Shown: positions 36,401-47,758 of the stretch, one piece after another | Layout of the letters: every line of letters starts with the position of its first letter | Numbering within the stretch: position 1 is the first letter of the stretch | NCBI GenBank assembly: GCA_030144725.1 | Contig: JASKMD010000011.1 | Coordinates: forward strand, 7,462,058-7,526,057 | Length of the DNA stretch: 64,000 nucleotides | Direction: 5' to 3' | DNA from: Haematococcus lacustris | Lineage: Eukaryota; Chlorophyta; Chlorophyceae; Chlamydomonadales; Haematococcaceae | Notes under the pieces: model-generated | Databases searched by the model: none | What the model saw: only the letters and a program-made list of their open reading frames with translations | What the model was told of the DNA's origin: nothing | Translations under genes and position numbers: made by a program

Positions 36401-39400
36401 CCCTACACCATGCAGAGCTTACTTTGATGTACATCTCAGCTGCAGCGTCGTAGTTCTTCACCTCCTCACTCCATTCTGCCTGCTTGTTGATCAGCTCCTG
36501 CACCTGCACATATCACAGCAGCAGCACCAGCAGCAGCAGCAGTGGCAATGGAGGTAGTGATGTCAGCTCTGTAAGTGTTGTAAGGCAGCTGCTGTCCCAC
36601 AATGACATGGTGAGGTCAGCAGATGCCTCAGCACTGCAACGCGCAAGCTGCTACCAAGCAACACCACCCCACCAATGCCACTAGGGCGCCAGCACCGCAT
36701 ACACACAACCGTACCCTGACAAAGCAGCCAGTGCTGGAACACACCCCTCAGGTACTCTGGCGCAGCAGGTGTGGTGCAAGGGTGTCACTGTGACATGAGT
36801 GAGGCCCATGGGTGTCACACCTGGTCACCCATCCCAGCCTCAATCCTTGAGGCACAGGTGCAGCCCTGGCCATCCCTTGTTGGCACCCTAACAGCACTGG
36901 CGGGTGGTGGAGGGCACAGCACACCTGGCCCTCACCTGCACGGTGTCCCCCTTGGTTCGTGAGAACTCCTCTGCCCACTTCTTTGCCTCGTCAAACTGAC
37001 GCAAGTCGCTGAACATTTCCATCGCCTTGTCGACAGCACCTTCAACCAAGAGGGCAGGGGTATAGGGGGGGCCAGGCCTGGGTCTGAGTCCATTCAGTGA
37101 GTTTTCTAAGCAGGCAAAGATATGACCAGCCTAGAGGGGGCCCAGGGCCAGCCTAGAGGGATAGAGTGGGGCCAGGCCTAGGCCCAGGTCCATCAGGCAG
37201 TGACCTGACCAGCTGAGTGTGACACCTGTTGGGAAGCTGGCAGGCAGGCGGGCAGGTGGGCAAGCACAGGGGGTGATTTTGATTGAGTGGGTGGGAGAAC
37301 AGGCTGAGACATCAAGGCAGATGTCCAAGGCGGGCAGGCAGGCAGGCAGGTGTGTGTGTCACCGTTGTTTATGAAGAGTCGTGCTGCCTCCTGATAGCGG
37401 CCCTGGTAGGCCATGATCTCAGCCATCAACAGGCCGTCAGCCACGCCCGCCTTGCGCGCAGCTTCTGTCCGGTTGACCAGCTCCACGTGGCGCACGTCAC
37501 GGATGCGGATGAAGGCCTTGCGCGCCACCTCCAGCTGCATGGCCTGAGGGGCAGCAGTGAGGAAGGGACCGCAGCGTCAGCAGCAATGTCAGCAGCCCAT
37601 GGCAGGTCAGGTCAGGTTGATACCAGCAGCAACAGTGTCAGCAGCACCCCCATCTTATGGCCAGCACCTTGCAGCGCAGTGGATCTTGCCAGAGGCGGAT
37701 AAAGGAACAAGGTTAGATGGAAGAGCATGGGGCGAAGGGGGGAGGGTTGGGAACACGCCAGGGGAGGGAGGCATGCGGGGTGGTAGTAGGGGAGGTGTCT
37801 GGGGAGGGTGGGGTTGGGAGCAGAAGGGAGGGAGACAAGGGGTAGCTTGGGGCAGGGTGCAGGCACCAGCAGATGCTGGCAGGGCTTGGGCTGTATTGCA
37901 TTGGAGTAAGAGCACATGCGGGGCAGGAGGAGCCCACCCATCCCCTAGGCCCACCCAGTCGTCTCTCACCAGTCCCTCTGGTTGCCACACCATGCTTTGC
38001 ACATGTCCCCCTCTCCCCTCTGCCTCCCTTGACACTGCTGCTTACCAGCAAAGCCTCCAAGGCAAGGTTGCGCCAGTCTGCTTCGGTGATGCCTAGGCAG
38101 CCTGTCTTGTATGCCAGGTTATAGTCCTGGTCAGGTCAGGTCAGGTCAGGTCAGGTCAGGTCAGGTCAGGTCAGGTCAGGTCAGGTCAGGTCAGGTCAGG
38201 TCAGGTCAGGCCAGGCCAGGCCAGGCCAGGCCAGGTCAAATCGTGTCGTGTCGTGTTGTGTCGTGTCGGGTCAGGCATCACTGAGGTCAGGTCAGGTCAG
38301 GTCAGGCCTCTGACCTTACCTTCTTTTCAAGGTACCGATACATAGAGGCTGACTGCGGCATGTCAATGGTTTGCATGCTGATGTAATGAAGGCAGAAGAT
38401 CTTGGAGCCCTTGAAGCCCACCACAAAGCCCTGCAGCCAGAGTGAGGGACAACGCTTTGGCCAGGGTTGGAGAGCTAGGGGTGGGTTCTTGTTTGATGTG
38501 GAGCAGGGGGTCTCTGGCTATGGGGCTCAGGCTCTTGGATTGAGGAAGGGGGAGGGAGGGAAGTGGGAGAGGGAGTGGAAGTGGAAGTGGAAGCGGAAGT
38601 GGCAGTGGCAGTGGGAGTGGGATACATTACAACTGCCAAGTATTTTGTAGCTCAAACAAGATAAAAGCTACATGCCTTGCCAGCAACAAGCAGCCCAGGG
38701 CGGTGTCAGACCCTACTGCTCCCTGCCCAGCACCTCAGCCTCCCCTCCTTGCATCCCTTCCACTACTGCTGCCTGTCACAAGCCTCACCTGCAGCTTTTG
38801 CTGGTGCAGGGGGAAGTCCCCCGTCTTGATGCTGAGCAGCCCGTTGCCACTGTAGCAGAACATGTCCTCGAACTCAGTGTTCCATGCCACGCTGTTGGCG
38901 TTCTTCTCCTGCACCGCAAGCAACAGCCACAGCCACACTGTTTGTCCTCAATGACCGTGACAGGAGACACAGTGCAGTGCATAGGGTGCAAGGTCTGGTC
39001 ACAAAGACAGCAACAGCTGCAGCACCGGGTCAAGTGCACCAAGTGCACCGCCCGAGTGAACAACCTCAGGTCAGCGACCCCTTGTGACTCACAAGCCACA
39101 AGGGATGCCACTGCGGCCCAAGCATGGGATGTGGGCATCTGCAGGAGCAGTGGCGTCCCTCTTGGCAACACCATCTCAACAAAAGCACAAGGGCGGCCAA
39201 TGCAGCCCCAGTGTGCAGTGTGCAGCCGCTTCCACCAGTGAGATCTCCAGCAGGGCTTGCAGGACGAGGCAGACAAGCTGGCAGACAAGCTGGCAGACAA
39301 GCTGGCAAACAGGTGTCACCAGGAGCAGTGGGCCAGCTGTGGGTGTGTGCTGCTGCAGCACTACAAGGGCCGCAACTACGATGCAGGCATCTGCAGGAGC

Positions 39401-42400
39401 AGTGGGGACATTGGGAGCTGCGGCTGCTGCTTCCAATGCCAGTGGGGTCATTTAGAGCAGTGGGCCAGCTGGCAGTGTGTGCTGCGGCTGCTGCTGGCTG
39501 GCACCTCGAAGATGCGCTCCTTAGTGATGAGGTCGTACACCAGCACTGACGCGTTCTCATCCACCACGGCCAGCTTGTTGCGGCTGGCGCTAAGGTCCAG
39601 GCAGCGCACGCTGGCGCTATGCTTTACCAGCTGTGGACGGCATGGAGGGAGGCAGGCAGGCAGGCAGATGCAGGTTGGCGAGTATAGAGCAAATGAGTCG
39701 CAGACAGAGAGGCAGATCCACAAGGCAGGCTGACAAGATATGAAGACCATGCAGACTAGCAGGCAGACCAGCGGGTGACTTATGCCAGCTGGATCAACAA
39801 GGACGGCGGCAACAACAAGCACATCATGCAGGGCAGCAGGCAGCAGCAGGGAACCAGACAGGAGGCTGCACAGAGCCGGCAGACAAGTAAGCAGACAAGC
39901 AGGCCGGCAGGCCAGGGTGCACATCAGCTGCACATTGCAAAGGAATTGACTGGCAGGCAACAGAGCAGGCAGGCAGACATATTGAGACATGTTCAGACAT
40001 ATTCAGACAGCCAGGCTGCAAGTTGAGGTCAGGCAGGCAGCAGGCCCTGCCCCAGGGGCTAAGTCACCCACTGCTGCATCCTGTCCTGTATCTGACCTAA
40101 CCTGAATATTTAGAGCTGAACCCATATTCCTGCAGAACTATGCAGAAGGATCTGATCATGAGCATGAGGCTCCATAGGTACCACAGTTGGGAGCAGTCTA
40201 TTGTTTGCGGATGGGCAGCCCATGACGCGCATGACAGAATGCATGTCAAGCAGATGGAACCAATGATTTCTGGCTACAGAGCGCTCGACATTGCTGCCTG
40301 CTGCCTGGCTGACTGCTGCTTGCCTGCCTGCTGCCTCAGGACATGGCCACAAGAGGCTGGCTAACCTGGATAGGAAAGGGGTTGTCAACAAAGATCTTCA
40401 GGACGGCGCCGCTCTTCAAGCCAACCAGCAGCCCCTCCCTGCGAACAGGCCCCCCCACCACCTGCGCCAAATGCATGTCACACATCATATGAGTTGCTTG
40501 CTGGTAGCAACATGCAGGAGCGGGGTCGGATGTAGCGGGGTCGGAGGCAGGAAGAGGGCGGTGGGGAAGGGCAAGGGGCACAGCACAGCACTTGGGCCCC
40601 AGGGCTTGGGTCAGTGTCAGAGGCAAGGTACAGGGCACGGGTGAGGGCAAGAATAGAGGCAGGGGGAGGGGCAGGGATCAGCACGCAGGCATCCTGATGT
40701 AGGGATGAGGTCAGGTTCAGGGCCAGGGTAAGGGTCAGGGGCACCTTGATGTAGCGGATGACTGACTCCAGCACCCATTCGCGCTCCCGGGCTCCTTCAA
40801 ATGCGTACAGCTGCAGCTTCTTTTCCTGCTCGCATCAATGCCAGTAAACCACCATCACACTTCAGTATCATTAATCCTAAGATAAGAACAACTGACAGCA
40901 GCAGCAACTGCAGCCCTCATCAGACCTTACACCACCACCGTGATCAGCAGCAGTCAGGACACTGTAAGAAGCAGCACCAGCACTTGCACTAGTAGTCAGA
41001 CCAGCAAGGCTGCAGGGCGCACCAGAGCAGCCCTGCCCATACAAGCAGCCCAGCAGAGACAAAGAGACCAGGCCATGCAACCAGTAGCATGGCAGACAAA
41101 CACTCCAGACCATACAGCGTTGCTTGCCAGTGCTTGCTGGCTAGGAGGGCTGTGGAACTCGGTGAGCAGGTAAGCACTTCAATTCTTAGGGTGGTGTTTA
41201 GCATATTGTTAGGGGTGGCAATCAGGGGTGGTCATTGGGCACCAGTTGGCCACCAGTTGGCATTGCTGGCACAGTCAGCTGCTAAGCCACATGGCTGTCT
41301 TGTCCCTGTTTGTGCCTCAACGCCTTGATAGGGCAGTGACATGTGCTGTACTGCTCAATTAGACCCAGGACCCTGCAATGCTGGCGCATGCTTGGTAAAC
41401 CTTTTTCATCCGCACCTGTGCTGTGTTAAGGTGTTGTGTGGCAAGCTGGTCACACCCACCACCCACCTGACACAGGATGACGTGTGAGGAGGTGACGACC
41501 AGCAGGTTGCAGTCCAGCTTCTGCTGGATCTTGGTGGCGCTCTGGTAGTGCATGTCATACTCGTCACTCGGATTGGCCAGCTCATAGATCACGATCTTGT
41601 TGGGCAGCTGTACCGCAAGCTTATCGCGGTACACGGCAATCTTCTTCACATAGTCCCTGGAGCAAAGAATCCGGGTGTCAGGATTAGGTAAGAAGTGAGG
41701 GTGAGAGTAAGAGTGAGGGTAAGAGTGCGGGTAAGAGTGAGGGCAGGTGAAAGGGTTAGAGCAAGGGCTGGGTGACAGAGAGGGTGGGCAAATGGTAGAG
41801 GCCAGCCTTGCCCCTGACCCCAACACACCTCCAGCCTCTCTTGCGCTAGGGTGCAGGAGCGGCAGTGGGAGATGCAGTCTGAGCTCCTTGATCCCGTGCA
41901 GGGCTATGAAGGTAGGTGAGTGTACAGAGAGAGAGAGAGTACAGAGAGCACAGAGATGCTGCAGTGAAGGGTGTAAGAGGAGCGCAGGGACAGTTCCTTG
42001 ATCCCGTGCAGGGCTATGGGCTGTGACCCGTCAGGGTGTGTACAGAGATGGGCAGGAGCTGGCAAGAGTTGAAGGCTACACACAAACAATGCTGGGCATG
42101 AGCGCATGGTGCGCCAAGGGTGCCAGGGAAGTTCAGTGCAGGTCTAGGACGTCTGGAGATCTGGGCCTGGGCCCTTCCCTTAACCCAGACCTAAACCTGA
42201 GCCTCCAACAAGCTCCATGGGGACCGCATTGACCCCTGGTCCTCACCCTCAAGCTGCCCTCCCTTTCGCTAGGTAAAAACATGCACCTGGTTCTGTGCCG
42301 TGCATGACAAGGTCAACATCATTGTGCCTGGGGCTGGTCATAGGGATGCTCGTGACCCAGTTTCCTCTTACCATCTGATCACTCACTTGCACTTGATGCG

Positions 42401-44903
42401 GACTTTCTGCTCTGTGATGAGATGCTGGATGATGACGTCTGTCATTTGGTCGCGGTACGCGTACCGGTCGTGGTACAGGCCATGCACGGTGGAGAAAATC
42501 ATCTGGTAGCACGCAATGGTGCCGTCCTCGCAACCCAGCGCGACGAAGTTGTGCTTGGGGCGGGGGCGCACGCACCAGACCCAGCAGTCGCGGGTGGCAA
42601 TCTGGCATAGAAACGTGCCGTCGCGCGTGTACAACTGCACCGTCCTGCGCGCACGCAGGGCGGGGCAAACCACTCTGGGTGCTGTTGGAGGCAGGCGGCT
42701 GCTATGTATCGAAGCGCGGCAAGCCCGGCCGGCCTAGTGGGTCGCAAGCGGTTCTTTGTCCTCCTGCTGCCCTCCAAAGCCATGGAGGCCTGGACGACAC
42801 TCATCTCTGACCTTCCCATCAGTGCCAGTCTGTGTGTTGACAGGCATGCTTGCGAGCATGCGGCTCCGCCATTAGCACATCATCATAACATGACATGCGG
42901 TTCCATGTCACATGCTGCATGCACCCGCAGCCATTGCTCTGAAACTCATGGAGGGCACACGCAGCAGAGCAACAATGTGCTGTGCAGCAGGAGCACGCTG
43001 GCACGCACTTGTCTGTCCCACTGATGGCGAGGTACTCGCCATTGGAGAAGTAGGTGAGGCTGAGAGGGTCGAATCCCAGGTCGCGATCCTTGCCTTTGGG
43101 CTGGCCTGTGGCTGTGATGAACTTGAGGGTGCCATCCATGCAGCCCACGGCCAGCACTTGCTGGTCCTGGCAAGCACAGGGCAAGGGGCGGGAGGGGCAA
43201 GGGGGGCAGGGTGAGGAGAGGAAGGGTCAACGAGGGGAGGGAGAGACGGAGGGGGCAGGGGTGGGGGAGGCAGGAGGAGAGAGGGATACGCTGGGGCAGG
43301 GGTAGGCTGCATGTGGAGGGCAGGAAGGGGAGGCTGTGTTTGCAGGGCAGCAAGGGGAGGTTGCGAGTGCAGGGCAGCAAGGGGGGGCAGATCAGGCTAT
43401 GGTAGGGGTGGGGCCAAGGTAGGGGTGGGGCTGGGGCTGGGGCTGAGGCGGGATGGGCTGTGCAGCAAAGAGTACAGGGCGGTTTGAGTAAGGGGTAGGG
43501 CTGGGATTGGGGCAGGCTTGGGCTGTGCAGGGCAGCAAGGGGCACAGGGTGGCTCGAGTGAGGTGTGGGCCAGGGCGGGGCGTGTGGGTTCAGCCAGGCT
43601 GGGCAACCCAGGTCAGACAGGGGCGAAGAGGCCGGGCGGCAAGGAGGGCGGGTAGGAAGCGCTGGGGGTGGAAGGGGCAGGGCGGGCTGGGCCCCACCGT
43701 GAGAGTCCAGCTGAGGCACCAGACGGGGGCGTCGCCTGTCTCCACCTTGAGCTTCTCCAGCCCTGCCTTGTCCCGGATGCTGATGCTGCCGTCAAAGCAG
43801 CCAAGGGCCAGGAGAGCACCATCAGCGGTCCAGCTCATGGAGCAGATGCGGGCGGACACCTGGGTGGGACGGAGAGGAGGACAGCATGCCGGCTCGTCAG
43901 GGCCAGGCTTCTCCAGGTCTTCCATGCAAGGGTGTAGTGAGGAGCCTCGCCACCCAGCACTGATGACATGCCGCGCCCACTAGCCTAGCGCCCTGGCCTA
44001 GCGCACTGGCCCTGCACCCACTGGCCTAGCTGACGCATCCTGGGCTGAGCGGTGGAGGCTAGCCCACTAGACTGGGCGGGGCTGCGGCGGGTGAGACACA
44101 TCCTGGGAGAAGCCTTGCTGGCCGCTGGAGAGTAAGGTTAAGAGTGAGCTCAAGGGTGAGGGCAAGAGTGCGGGTAAGATGAGGGCCTGCTGGCTGCTGG
44201 AGGTCGTATCCTGGCATGGGATAGCCTGGCTTGTCCCTGGTGCTATTCAAGGCTGCAAGCATGCCAGCTGTTAACTGCCTGTGGTTGCTGGGCTCTGCTT
44301 GATGCCTACTGCCGTCAAAGGTAGGAGGAACAAGCAAGGAGGCGGATCTGTCAACAGCAACACCGACATGGTGCTTGCTGTCACCTCCTTCGCAGGGGGT
44401 GTGCAGCTAGGCTTGATTAAGTCCAGTGAGGCAGCCTTTGTAGCCTTGTGTGAGGTGTGAGGTGCCAGTGCGGGGGCTGGTGGGGTGCCCCTGGGTGAAC
44501 CAGGGCACCCCAGGGGGCCTTGGCAGATGGCTTGACAGGGACTGCAACCCAGCCCTCAACCTCCAGCGGGCAGAGGAGGCCCCATGACGCCCAGTGGAGG
44601 GGTGCTGGTGGCCGGGCCAATCAGCGGCTCCTGCCTAAGGCAAGGAGTACCCTTGCCTGAGCTTAAGGAGGTTGCGAGACCAAGCACCCAAGGCCCAGTC
44701 TCAGCAGCCTGTAGCTCAGTGATGTGTGCACTAAGCGCTGTCCAAGCTGTTGCTTACATAGAAGCATGTGTTTTGCGCCAGTAGTTGTCGCCCCACCTTG
44801 AGGGGTAGGGGCAGAGAATCAGGCATTGGCCTGGAGACATGTATAGATGAAACAGCCCCTAGGTGTAGGGAGATATGCACAATAGCTGTACTCAGGACGC
44901 CCC

Positions 44904-44946
<43 letters not shown>

Positions 44947-45912
44947 CTGCAGCCGGCTGGTCTTGCTGCTGAGAAATGGCTGTCTCTGCCTGTTATGCCA
45001 TGAGCCTGTTTAGAATGGGCAGTGTGTGCGCTTTGACAAATGACAGAAAATGATGATGAGGGCGATGATGAAGGTGATGAGGCTGAGGAAGGCCCACCTT
45101 GTGTTTGGCCACTGACTTCTGCTCCGGGGACCATAGCCCCACATCTGATGCTGTGCCACTGGCCAGCTGCTGGGTTACTGGGTTATAGGCCATGCACTGG
45201 ATGGAGTCATTGTGTGTGTACTTCAAGATGCCCTCAGCCTGCAGGCATACCATGCATGCCTTTGGGCTGGCACGCCTGGAAGGGGTGGGAGCATGCTGGC
45301 TGCTGGGTGCCAGCTCACTCCCCAGAACACTTGAGACAGCTGAGCCCTGCGCTGCCCAGCTGCCTGACCTTGCTGGTCCAGATGATGACGGTGTTGTCTG
45401 CACCTCCTGATGCAAAGCGCTTGCCATTGTGGGCATATGCCACACAATACACAGAGTCCTGCGCATGGTGAGGCACAGTGGCTGCTTAGTAAACTAGACT
45501 GTGCCCTGGCTGGTGTTCAGCAGGTAGCTGTGGGCCTTGCCTTGTGGCCTTTCAAGGCATGCTGCAGATCACCGTCCACTGCATCATACACCAGCACACG
45601 GTTCCCAACACCCGCAACCAGCTGGGTCCCATCTGCAGTGCAACGGCATGATAGCTCGGCCGCGCAAATGCGAAAGCCCAATCTCGTGCTGCTTGCAGAC
45701 CTGGCTTGTAGCAGACATCGTAGCAGACATTGCGCACCCCGTCCTTCTCGGGCTGTGTTCAAAGGCATGAACATGCCGGCAAGAAAATGTTGACCATCGA
45801 AGCTAAGTGCAGATGCGACAACATACTGGGGATGCAAAAGGGGCGTCCAAGGGGCTGAACATCGCAAGGAATGGCTCACCGGGGTCTCCTGCCATGCAAC
45901 GACAGTCCTCAT
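30460..45912 (-). CDS. IFT122: Intraflagellar transport protein IFT122 (IFT-A)
   Basis: IFT122 is a core IFT-A subunit for retrograde ciliary transport and membrane-protein entry. The 29 exons (45880-45912, 45541-45654, 45369-45458, 45098-45238, 43698-43859, 43009-43166, 42387-42644, 41467-41656, 40745-40825, 40366-40461, 39505-39630, 38789-38908, 38320-38430, 38046-38126, 37363-37543, 36936-37039, 36423-36503, 35204-35335, 34659-34782, 34362-34447, 33904-34023, 33620-33703, 32960-33181, 32398-32538, 32049-32117, 31788-31873, 31182-31371, 30767-30949, 30460-30618) join in phase to 1,240 aa, almost the human length. N-terminal WD repeats ([34 protein letters not shown]) precede the TPR-like half ([25 protein letters not shown]). 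A CYRC...CINC zinc site lies near 32.1-32.4 kb. The human C-terminal CPSC/CPYC site appears lost ([11 protein letters not shown]-type tail). Introns after exons 2 and 21 start with GC. The exon 2 start is the least certain. Confidence 0.95.
33720..33839. repeat. GGGTCA/GGGCCA hexamer array
   Basis: About 20 hexamers mixing GGGTCA and GGGCCA in an IFT122 intron; same family as the 8.8-kb satellite. Confidence 0.94.
34174..34258. repeat. 48-bp tandem duplication in IFT122 intron
   Basis: ATAGTGTGGGCGTGTTGCTA-type blocks at 34174-34210 and 34222-34258 with four or five differences. Confidence 0.85.
35388..36137 (-). mobile_element. Unidentified transposon relic in IFT122 intron
   Basis: The 1.09-kb intron 35336-36422 contains three copies of a ~72-bp block (35388-35461, 36064-36137, and a diverged one near 35878-35950). 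The minus strand between them still reads like protein ([32 protein letters not shown]) but is broken by stops. I do not recognise the family. Confidence 0.5.
38130..38307. repeat. GGTCA pentamer array in IFT122 intron
   Basis: About 18 GGTCA units, then GGCCA, then GTCGT-type units, then GGTCA again. It lies between the 38320-38430 and 38046-38126 exons. Confidence 0.95.
44459..44722 (+). pseudogene. Fanzor/TnpB-like relic, copy 3, antisense in IFT122 intron 4
   Basis: One frame from 44459 gives [28 protein letters not shown] and, after stops at 44585 (TGA) and 44636 (TAA), [14 protein letters not shown], ending with a TGA at 44720. It is the same subfamily as copy 1 (DRDCNxALNLQRA) and the two share post-ORF sequence (AGCTGTTGCTTACAT near 44745). 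Only the last third of the ORF is present. It lies inside the 1.24-kb intron 43860-45097, opposite to the host gene. Confidence 0.65.
44906..44940. repeat. CTG trinucleotide repeat
   Basis: Eleven CTG units in IFT122 intron 4. Confidence 0.95.
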
Positions 45913-47364
45913 CGGCGTGCGCTAGCTTATGTTGAGTTCAACCCAGAAGCACTGCTCTTGCCCGCTCCCATGAGGTACCCACACGATCGTTCTATGGGCG
46001 CGCGGATAGCTCTTCTTCTTGAATGGCTGTCAGTACGGCGTGTGATTGAACCCAGCGATTGCACACACATGACCGGTCTACCATGCCCGGGTTGCCCACT
46101 GCCCCGAGCTTTGCATGGATCTTCCTCCTCGCTCCAGCGTATGCACCTTATAACCCTCTTGCTTTTCACAGCAAGCTATGATTAAACACAGGCTGCGAGT
46201 TTCATGACTATTGTTATGTTCATGCTAGCCTTAGCTGGTCACCCCTCCCATTGAACCACCACGTAAGGGACATTTGACTTTGCGGCGTGCCTGGTGAGAG
46301 TTGAGTTGTCATTTTAACGCGGAACGCCTTATCATTGCATCGCGCTTGCGCCCGCGCGCCCGAGCTGCTGGCACCCACGGTGACCGGCAGTCAGCCAGGC
46401 ACGCGAACGGTTCCGCTGTGCGCGATGGGCCTTATAAGTATTGCCTAACAACACCCACAACGCGGGATGCAGAGTTCTCCGCTGCGGTACACTTTACGCA
46501 TGGAGCCCAGTTATCTCAACATCATCTTACACAGCCTCCCTCTCCACATGAATCTCCAGTCAGCCAGTGCTGCCAGCTGGCGTAGACCTCACACAACACG
46601 CACAGCGGGCAGCCTGGCCCTCCTGCCGTTTGTAGGGGTGATACTTGGATGTCGGCAGGCTGTAGGCATGTGCACACGCCAGCTCCTAAAACCCCTCTTG
46701 ACAATTGTCAACAATAGATGAGACTTTGGCAGGGGGTTCACAGTGAGTTCCCTAGCCAGTGACGCAAGGCTGGAGAGTTTGATCGAGTTTGATGGTGGTC
46801 ATACTGGCATCAGCAGAGTGCGCAGCATGAAGGAGAGTTAGCCCACCTTATGGAGCCTAATTAACAAGGGATTGATGCAGATGCCACTGCTATGCTCATG
46901 CCGTGGTCTCCTCCTAGTTTCAGAGCCCCTTAGCCTAGTTCCGTCGCCCAAGAGCCAACGCATGTGGGTTATTATGTTGGACATGAGGTCGGGCTCCTCG
47001 CACATCGCGCACTATCCATCGCGTTAAACAGGGGCTCATTGGTACTGGGTCAACGTACATCAAGTCCGCAGGCTCGGTAGGGTCGGATACCCGGCAACAT
47101 GCCCGACCAGCTCAGCGTGTGGCTCAGCGCGGCCGCATTCCGACGCTTCAATCCGCGTGTAAATCCGTGCAGAAATGAGTCCGGAAAAGCCGTTGTCCCT
47201 TATCGTTAGGGGGGTTGGTGGTTCAATGGGAGGGGTGACCAGCTGCAGATTCGCCTTTCTGCTGTGTGTGCGTCCACTGCAAGCTCAAGCTCCCAAAGCA
47301 CTTCCCTACATTCCCTTTGTGAGGGAGTAGGTACTACATGGTGGCTTTGACTAGCTGTAACTAG
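45913..47364. other. Intergenic region upstream of IFT122
   Basis: Should contain the IFT122 promoter. No additional gene is supported; open frames here lack homology or phase support. Confidence 0.5.
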
Positions 47365-47634
47365 CTATCGTCGCCACTCGCGCAGCAGGGGCTTGCAAGG
47401 CATGTCGCCTGTCCCGCCCGGCTTAGGCATCAGGCTCAGGTCTGACGATACGACCTGCTGAGACTCTTGAACTCTCATGCTCACGGCTGACGGCTTAAGC
47501 GGTGTAAGCCACATCATCATCATCATGCCACAGCAGTTGCAACTAATCAACGCAACTACAACAGCGGTGGCTACTTCAGTTCGCAGCGGTAGAGGTGTCT
47601 GGTGTCTAGGCAATCGTTGCAGTGCCTTCAACAC
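47365..47634 (-). CDS. Possible small membrane protein, 89 aa
   Basis: An intact ATG-to-stop frame on the minus strand. Residues about 19-42 (TEVATAVVVALISC then CGMMMMMWL) form one hydrophobic stretch; the rest is polar and basic. It starts 124 bp after the CDK5RAP3 stop on the same strand, so it could instead be 3' UTR. I recognise no family; the call rests only on length and the hydrophobic segment. Confidence 0.3.
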   Translation of the reverse strand: MLKALQRLPRHQTPLPLRTEVATAVVVALISCNCCGMMMMMWLTPLKPSAVSMRVQESQQVVSSDLSLMPKPGGTGDMPCKPLLREWRR

Positions 47635-47758
47635 CTAGGGTGCGGGGTCAGTCCGGCTTGGCCTGCCCGGCCAACACCGCGCTAACTACGCCCGGTGTAG
47701 AGGCGGCCATGTGAGCTCACGTCGCACCAACGTTGTTGAACCCGCCACCGCCGCCAGC

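Noticed and set aside
38130..38307. GGTCA/AGGTCA repeats as nuclear-receptor sites
   Set aside because: It is a simple tandem array in an algal intron; green algae lack such receptors.
45757..45832. WD-like peptide [18 protein letters not shown] between IFT122 exons 1 and 2
   Set aside because: It is out of order relative to the IFT122 propeller, and the blade it resembles is already encoded at 43.7-43.9 kb.
46795..46815. AGAGTTTGATCGAG resembling an rRNA 5' end
   Set aside because: Only a short word match; no rRNA sequence follows.
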